This document shows, piece after piece, positions 57,689-64,000 of a stretch of DNA of 64,000 nucleotides. A model generated the notes under the pieces. It did no database searches. It was not told where the DNA came from and saw nothing but the letters and a program-made list of their open reading frames with translations. Both the position numbers and the translations under genes were made by a program. The stretch is from contig OZ024835.1 in the NCBI GenBank assembly GCA_964016985.1, positions 59,926,714 to 59,990,713 on the forward strand, in the 5' to 3' direction. Source of the stretch: Anodontia alba. Taxonomy: Eukaryota; Mollusca; Bivalvia; Lucinida; Lucinidae. The first letter of the stretch is position 1. Each line of letters starts with the position of its first letter.

Positions 57689-57759
57689 CATAAAGCCCTT
57701 CGGGTTTTATTTCAAGCATGCGAGTGATTCGCCGGCGTTTCCTCATCGATAAGACCAAA

Positions 57760-57778
57760 AAAAAAAAAAAAAAAAAAG
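57760..57778. repeat. poly-A tract
   Basis: About 19 A residues, followed by GAAAGAA. Confidence 0.9.
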
Positions 57779-57833
57779 AAAGAATTCATTCCTATACACG
57801 TTCATTTCTGTTCCTTGTTATTTCATTACGAAT

Positions 57834-58102
57834 ATAAGCTTACTCGTATTTAAATATACTGAAAATTTACCACCAAAAATGAAATTTTTCAGATAAAAAT
57901 ACTGATATTTTTCCTATTTCTCCTCAAAACATAGATTGTGGGTACTCAGGACCGCCTCAGCGAGGCGGTTTTAACGAGTACTCACGATCTATGTTTTTGA
58001 GCAGAAATAGAAAATATAATTTATACCCATGTAAACCCCAGTTTTACTATATGACAGTGGGGTTTAAGAGGGTCAATATTATACAGGCATGTTTTCGTGA
58101 TG
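57834..58102 (+). mobile_element. MITE family A, copy A36
   Basis: CATTACGAATATAAGC start; the core is shortened by loss of GTTAG on the left arm (GGTACTCAGGACCGCC). Base T on both sides. Confidence 0.87.
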
Positions 58103-58109
58103 TTACGCA

Positions 58110-58870
58110 TCTGCCATGTATTGATCATCATACAGTACACGCACATGTGTCCTTGTTCAGCAATTTCGAAGGACATGGCTATAATCCAAACCATTGCCTA
58201 GTTTATTGATAAGCTTAAGTATTGCAGTTAATTTATTCAATCCGGAAGGTATGATAGCTTATTCCACATTTTAGTGACATTCCGACGCCGGTGTATCGCC
58301 ATATTTTACGTCTTATATTTAATAACGTGAACGTTATACACTAATTAGTGATTTAATGCACATATAAATCAAGATTACAAACAGAATTAGCTATAGGTCA
58401 ATCTTATTTACTGATCTATCAGGCTCATAAGAGGATGGTAGTTCAAACAATATTTATTATCATATTTACTCTAAATATTTGGACATCTTAACTTCTTTCC
58501 ATCTGTGTCTCAGATTTCAATAAATCCATTTTCCTACACGTGCGTGTGTCTGAAAATTGATGGGATGAATGACAATTGTGTAGACCTTGTTCAGACGCCG
58601 CGTTATGTGTCTAATAAGGGTTAACATTGTTTGTTCAAGCCTGCCCTTCGAAATACTTAAGATTTAAATACGGTAAAACTTGATACAGTACTTCAGGTTT
58701 GGTTTTGTGACGTGGACAAAGCATGATGTTATTTTGTAGAAAGCATGGGAAGATTGTGGCAAGGTGATGCTAAAGGTTGACTAATCGATATTGGCATCTT
58801 TTTGCTTGGATCGAGTCAACAAACTGTCGTAGGTCTGCGGTATTTTATCGTCGCAGATCGGCGTGTTATT
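58110..58870. other. no clear feature
   Basis: A diverged family I hairpin at about 58577-58634 (TGTGTAGACCTTGTTCAGACG) is the only match; the rest is unassigned. Confidence 0.4.
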
Positions 58871-58879
58871 TGTGTTACA

Positions 58880-60200
58880 TTAGCTCACCTGAGCCGAAGG
58901 CTCATGATGAGCTGTTGTGATCACGTCGTTCGTCGTCCGTCCCTCGTCGGTCCACACCTTTGAACGACTTCTCCTCTGAAAACTCTGGGCCATTTTTTTT
59001 CAAACTTCATGTGGAACCTTCTGTTGAAGGGGGATTGAAAAATTGTACAAAGGGTTACGGTCCATTGATCAAGATGGCCGCCATGCCGATATCTGGTAAA
59101 ACACTTTAAAATCTTCTTCCCCAGAAGCAAGACAGCTTTGGAGCTGAATCTTGGTATGTACCATTGAGGACTCAATATCTACCAAGTTTTTTAAATGATG
59201 ACCATATGTTGACCTTCGACCTTTTTACGGCGAGGTCAAATTTGCGTCCCTTTTTTTATATGGGAAAAATGTTGAAAAGTCATTTCCTCAAAATGTATTA
59301 AATACTCATGTCTGAAATTTACAAAATATGATTAAAGTAGAAAGCGTTTTAGCTTCAATCAAAATTGTGTCCCCTGGGGGTTATCTGTTCTTGTCCGTGG
59401 GCTATATACATGTATGAAATGGTGTAATTTTTAAATTTCGTTTTTTTGTTTTTTTTTCTGTGACCCCTGGGCCAATTTTCTTTAAATTTTATTGGAGCCT
59501 TCTGTTACAGGGTGATTAAAAATTTGTACAAATGGTTACGATTTGTTTATTAAGACTGCCGCCATGTACATATATGCTAAAAACACTTACAAATCTTCTT
59601 CTCCAGAACCAAGAAAGCTTTGAGGTTGAATTTTGGTAGATAATATCAAGGGCTCAAGATCTAACAAGTTTGTTGAAGTGATGATCGTAGGTTGACCTTT
59701 GATTTTTTATGGCTTGGTCAAATTTGCGTCCCCACATCACGAAAACATGCCTATATAATTTTGCCCCCCTTAAACCCCACTTTTATATAGTAAAACTGGG
59801 GTTTACAGGGGTATACATTATTTTTCTTATTTCTGCTCAAAAGCATAGATAGTGGTTACTCGTTAGAACCGCCTCGCCGAGGCGGTTCTAACGAGTACCC
59901 ACAATCTATGTTTTGAGCAGAAATATGAAAAATATCAGAGTTTTTTACCTGAAAAATTTCGGTTTTTGGAGGTGAAATTTTCTATATATTTGAATAGGCG
60001 TGTTTTCGTAATGATGTGTTTGTATGGAGAAAATGTTGAAGTCATTTTCTCAACATGTAATAAAGACTAATGGCTAAAATTTTCAAAGTATGATTAAAGT
60101 AATAAACCTTTTTAGTAACAAATCAAAATATTGTCCCCTGGGGCATCTGCCCTTGCTCCAGGGTCTATACACATGCAGAAAATTGTTTATCTTTAAATGC
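58880..60200 (+). repeat. tandem dimer, about 470-bp unit, with AGCTCACCTGAGC start
   Basis: Begins with the hairpin TAGCTCACCTGAGCCGAAGG / CTCATGATGAGCT. Unit 1 (about 58972-59450) and unit 2 (59456-60180) share CTCTGGGCCA/CCCTGGGCCA, GGAGCCTTCTGTTACAGGG, CTTCTTC.CCAGAA.CAAG and GGTCAAATTTGCGTCC. A37 interrupts unit 2 only. The AGCTCACCTGAGC hairpin is common in bivalve tandem-core elements. Confidence 0.72.
59735..60013 (-). mobile_element. MITE family A, copy A37, inserted in the dimer
   Basis: Canonical; apex CCTCGCCGAGG; base A on both sides. The homologous position in unit 1 (after GCGTCCC, 59247) has no insertion. Confidence 0.93.
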
Positions 60201-60205
60201 ATTTT

Positions 60206-61925
60206 TAGCTCACCTGAGCACAAAGTGCTCAAGGTAAGCTATTGCGATCGGTCAATGTCACTCGTCCGTCGTGCGTCGTTGACAGTTTGCTTTAAAAGCC
60301 TAGTCTTTCTACACCCCTGGGCCAGTTGACTCGAAACTTGGTAGGAGGTAGGAAGCATCGAGGTGACTTGTAAATCAAAATAACTAAAGTAGTTTCGATC
60401 GGAAATCCAATATGGCCGTCTTCAAAATCTATGAACCGAAAGGCAAATTGACTTGAAATTTGGTAGGAAGTATCGGGGTGACATGTAGACCACAAATAGC
60501 TAATTTGTTTCGATCGGAAATCGAAGATGACCACCATGGCCGACATCTTGAAAATCAGTTTTTTGCTTCTTCTCCTTAACCGAAAGGCAAATTAACGTGA
60601 AACATGGAAGGAAACATTGGGGTGACTTGTAGATCAAAAATGGCTAAAATCATTCTGATCGGAAATCCAAGATGGCCACCATCTTGAAAATTCATATTTC
60701 GCTTCTTATCTTGAACCGAAAGGAAAATTGATTTGAAACTTGAAGCCTGTAGATCAAAAGTAACAAAGTTTTTTCGATCGGAAATCAAAGAAGGCAGCCG
60801 TTACTGCCAACTTGTAAATCTATTTTTCGCTTCTTCTCCTGAACCAAAAGCACCAACTGACTTGAAACTTGGTAGGAAGCAATGGGGCGACTTGTAGATT
60901 AAAACAAAGCTAAACTCATTGCGATTGCAAATCTAAGCTCGCCGCCATGGCTACTATCTTGAAAATCTATTTTTCGTTTCTTCTCCTGAACGAACAAGCG
61001 AACTGACTTGAAACTTGATTGGAAGCATCAAGATGACTTGTAAATTAAAAAATAGCTAAATTTGTTCTGATTGGAAATCCAAGATTGCCCCTATGACTGC
61101 CATCTTGAAAATCTATTTTGCGCTTCTTCTCCTAAACCAAAAGGCCAAATGACTTGAAACTTGGTAGGCACTATCCGCGTGACATGTAGGTAAAATAGCT
61201 AGAATTATGGCCGCCATCTTGAAAATCTATTTTTCGCTTCTTCTCCTGAAAGAAAAAGCCAATTTACTCGAAACTTAATAGAAAGCATCGGTGTGACTAG
61301 TAGAGCAAACATAGCTAAAATCGTTCCGATCAGAAATCAAAGATGGTCGCCATCTTGAAAATCTATTTTTCGCTTCTACTACTAAACCGAGAAGCAAATT
61401 GACTCGAAACTTGGTGGGAAGCATCAGGGTTACTTGTAGATCAAAAATAGTTCAAATCCTTCAAATCAGAAATCCAAGATGGCTGCTATCGTGGAAATTT
61501 ATTTTATGCTTCATTTCCTGTACCGAAAGGCCAATTGCCAAAACTTGGTAAAAAACATCAGGGTGACTTGTAGATCAAAATGGCTAAAATCGGTGCGATC
61601 GGAAATCCAAGATGGTGCCTATGGCCGCCATCCTAGAAATCTATTTTCGCTTCTCCTGAACCAACTAGCCAATTTACAAGAAATTTGGTGGGACGTAGCT
61701 GGGTGACTTGTAGATTAAAAATAGTTAAATTTATTCTGATCGAAAATCCAATATGGTCGCCACAGTTGTCCTGTTGTAAATCTATTTTGAACTTCTTCTT
61801 AATAGAAAGGCCAATTGACTTGAAACTTGATAGGAAGTATCAGGATGACTTGTAGATCAAAAATAGCTAAAATCATTCTGATCGCTAATCCAAGATGGTC
61901 GCCCTACCAGCCGTGACAAAGACTT
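60206..61925 (+). repeat. tandem array, about 12 units of about 135 bp
   Basis: After a start hairpin AGCTCACCTGAGCACAAAG / GTGCTCAAGGTAAGCT, the phrases GAAACTTGGTAGGAAGCATC, GGGTGACTTGTAGATC, TCCAAGATGG.CGCCATCTTG and TCTATTTTTCGCTTCTTCTCC recur about 12 times between 60337 and 61880, with units of 112-150 bases. All units differ. Some omit the GATGG half. No coding frame persists. Confidence 0.85.
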
Positions 61926-62027
61926 GTGGCCCCCACACGCGCTTTCAGCACGGTTGGACCTCGCTTCCTTACGTTAATACATCTCTGCTATATACACCCG
62001 ATGTTTCGCAAGGACATTTAGTATAAA

Positions 62028-62158
62028 CATTATGGTTTTTATGGAGAAATACGGAAAAAAATTTGTTTAAATCTTGAGTTCTGTTAAAACATTAACTTTA
62101 TGCAGGGTACAAATGTAAGCCTGTTGTGTCTATTTTACACAGATGTATTAACGTAATG
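62028..62158. mobile_element. MITE family Q, right half
   Basis: GTTTTTATGGAGAAATACGG to ATGTATTAACGTAATG follows 15130-15235. The hairpin core and left half are absent. Confidence 0.55.
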
Positions 62159-62276
62159 ATGCACGGGTGTCTGCCGGAGTCAAGCTGCTTTCGTATGTCG
62201 TAGGAATCGCGCTATATGAAAATAAATCTTTGGGACACGTTACGTAAAATGTCTCCAGCTAGCATTCTTTATAAAT

Positions 62277-62345
62277 CTACAGCGGGCCGTTAGCGGCCCG
62301 TCAGCTACCCTGACGGGCCGCTAACGAGCCGCTAAAGATTTATAA
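62277..62345. repeat. GC-rich perfect-type hairpin
   Basis: TAAATCTACAGCGGGCCGTTAG-type left arm pairs with CTAACGAGCCGCTAAAGATTTA; the inner CGGCCCGTCAG/CTGACGGGCCG stem has apex CTACC. It stands out in base composition. No second copy in the window. Confidence 0.75.
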
Positions 62346-62454
62346 AAAAATGCTTACTTGGTCGTGTGTGGAATGTGCACTCCAATTTCCCCATAACATA
62401 TAGTGAAAATACTGGCATGTAGGGACCTACATCATTAGGTGTAGTTTTCAAATT

Positions 62455-63060
62455 TTGCTTTTTTTGGGTCAATTGTTTACAACTGAGCCATAGTATACAA
62501 ACGTCAAAATTGCCTAAAGGTAGTTGTCCACGTGATAATCATTTAGGGGATAACTGCATTCAAATTTGTCATTTGCTGAGGTAAATCGGCAGTTTTACGG
62601 TCGGAAATTTCGTTTTACGGCGACGCGTCAGCGGAGCCGTAAAAAATAATTTGTGACCGTAAAACCGCCGATTTACCTCCCCAAATGATAAACTTTAATT
62701 TTAATGCAGATATCCCCATTCTAATGCATTTATTTATTTTTTTCTGTTGAAAGAAAATGTACTATTTACACAAAGCGACAAGTGCTGTGGCTGCGTAAAA
62801 CCAAATGCAAGCCAATGAGAAGCGACGTTACATGATGACGTCGGATTTCCGACAGTATATCGCAGAATATACCATCGCAAATTTTTGACGTTATCCAATC
62901 AGACGTCGCGTTACATACGCAAGTATTAGAATGACCAATGTAATCAAACCACGCGTTAGACGAAATTCAGGTAGCGCTTATTTATAGCTGCGATAATCTT
63001 GTCGCTGTGATGTCAGAGTGCCGTTGATAGAGGGTTGTCTGTAAAACCTGGACTGGAACA
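62455..63060 (+). repeat. dispersed repeat family M, split by an insertion
   Basis: Left part 62455-62543 (GTCAATTGTTTACAACTGAG to GTGATAATCATT). Right part 62933-63060 (GACCAATGTAATCAAACCAC to AAAACCTGGACTGGAAC). Joined, they match the uninterrupted copies at 35035 and 40740. Confidence 0.72.
62544..62932. mobile_element. 389-bp insertion in family M
   Basis: The first 177 bases are a palindrome: TAGGGGATAACTGCAT is answered by ATGCAGATATCCCCA at 62705, and GAGGTAAATCGGC / GCCGATTTACCTC with TTTTACGG stems lie inside. The remaining 210 bases are unpaired and unrecognised. Termini otherwise unassigned. Confidence 0.6.
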
Positions 63061-63072
63061 TTTCGGACATTG

Positions 63073-63139
63073 GCAAATAGTGCAGCACACAGATCAGACT
63101 CCGCAGAATGCACCGTCTTATCAGGGTCTGCACTGTTTG
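63073..63139. repeat. hairpin family I
   Basis: GCAAATAGTGCAGCACACAG with AGGGTCTGCACTGTTTGC and an inner CCGCAGAATGCACCG. Confidence 0.6.
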
Positions 63140-63179
63140 CTTAAATTTCAGGAAGTCAAGGGTTGAATGAAATAGTCCC

Positions 63180-63630
63180 CGCTCAGGACCATTTTCCCAG
63201 CCTATGTCAAAGACAATCCGCCCGCTAGTGCTGTCAGTGCTCCGGTTTAAACTAACTAGTCTGGCAAAGAAAGTTGATATATTCCAGCTAGTTTCCAGCT
63301 TTGTGACACTATTAAAGATCATTGCTCTGTCTATTTCAATTCCTTTATTACTTCTTGCAACGTTTTTTACTACATAAATCAGTCTTTATGCATCTAATAA
63401 CAAAACTACTGCTGGAATGTCACATTATATAGCGTACATGGTGTCATATTATATGGTGTATATCCCTTGTAAAAATGACACCATGTTATCCATTCACCAA
63501 GACTTCTTTCCACACTTGTCGCAATAAGCCATTAAATAAAATGTGATATCCTTGATTAAATACATGATCTGTGTATACTGTGGTCAGTCCCATTATGGCA
63601 TCTGTGAGATATTGTGCTAAAGGTTTATTG
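63180..63630. other. no feature recognised
   Basis: A short TATATGGTGT/CATGGTGTCAT duplication near 63430-63485; otherwise nothing. Confidence 0.4.
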
Positions 63631-63631
63631 A

Positions 63632-63710
63632 GACAAATCGGTTATTGCATGTTTTAAATTTCTCGCCTGACGGCTCGAAATTTAAAACTATGCAATAACC
63701 TATACTTGTC
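63632..63710. repeat. hairpin, single copy
   Basis: GACAAATCGGTTATTGCAT and TTTTAAATTTC pair with GAAATTTAAAA and ATGCAATAACCTATACTTGTC; apex TCGCCTGACGGCTC. Confidence 0.75.
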
Positions 63711-63870
63711 CTGGTATTTGAACACGTTCAGCGCAGTCTGATCAGGGTCTTCACTGTCCGCTTTCAGAATCATTGGGTACTACAGAATATATGAATGGAG
63801 AGCAAAGGCCAATATGATTCTCTGCGCATGCGCAGAATGACCTGAATGCGCATTTTGCGCATGTTTGAAG

Positions 63871-64000
63871 GCGGTTCTAACGAGTACCTACAATCCATGT
63901 TTTTCAGCAGAAATAAGAAAAACAATGTATACCTCTGTAAACCCCAGTTTTACTTTAAAAAAAGTAGGGTTTAATGGGATCAAAATTATATAGACATGTT
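63871..64000 (+). mobile_element. MITE family A, right half, cut by window end
   Basis: Starts inside the hairpin at GCGGTTCTAACGAGTACC and runs to ATAGACATGTT at the last base. As at 45644, the first half is missing. Left of it is family J-like GCGCATGCGCAGAATGACC at 63826. Confidence 0.88.

Overview
This window is repeat-dense, AT-rich animal DNA. It contains no protein-coding gene, no genuine rRNA or tRNA gene and no transposase reading frame that I can support. The open frames present are short; most run through repeats or microsatellites. The repeat types (palindromic MITEs, tRNA-headed SINEs with CAAA-type tails, tandem modules with AGCTCACCTGAGC starts, long TA/CA/CT tracts) suggest a mollusc, probably a heterodont bivalve. 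That assignment rests on memory of such genomes, not on a marker gene.

The dominant component is one palindromic MITE family, here called family A. I count 39 full or partial copies of about 280 bp, roughly one per 1.6 kb and about 16% of the window, in both orientations. Each copy has CAT(T/C)ACGAAAACA-type terminal inverted repeats, a long central hairpin with apex CCGCCTCG..CGAGGCGG, and on one side a second hairpin whose loop holds a TATATAAAAG box. Many other palindromic families lie between them: pogo/Tigger-like MITEs flanked by TA (families B to G), a CATTACG relative (Q), long palindromes (H, L, N, P) and short hairpin families (I, J, K). Several families with different termini share the same central hairpin.

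Region by region: 1-16.9 kb holds SINE, tandem-repeat, A, B, C, H and Q copies, with a quiet stretch at 15.7-16.9 kb. A 1.1-kb foldback element with 10-bp flanking direct repeats occupies 17.0-18.1 kb. From 18.9 to 35 kb there are A copies (one inserted in another at 30.7-31.2 kb), a SINE with a clear target-site duplication, and pogo-like palindromes. From 35 to 49 kb there are copies of a dispersed repeat (Z) that host A insertions and, at 38,237-38,784, a miniature LTR retrotransposon. From 49 to 58 kb there are A, B, C, D and G copies and a TTAA-flanked element. From 58.9 to 61.9 kb there is a tandem dimer followed by a 12-unit array of about 135 bp. The window ends inside another A copy.

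The most unusual object is the 548-bp miniature LTR element (TRIM). Its two LTRs begin TG and end CA, a 17-base primer-binding site fits the 3' end of tRNA-Leu, and a purine tract precedes the 3' LTR. Each LTR carries the internal promoter boxes of 5S rRNA in their native spacing. This is the arrangement of plant Cassandra elements, and I know of no animal counterpart. All statements on families outside this window are from memory; no search was run.
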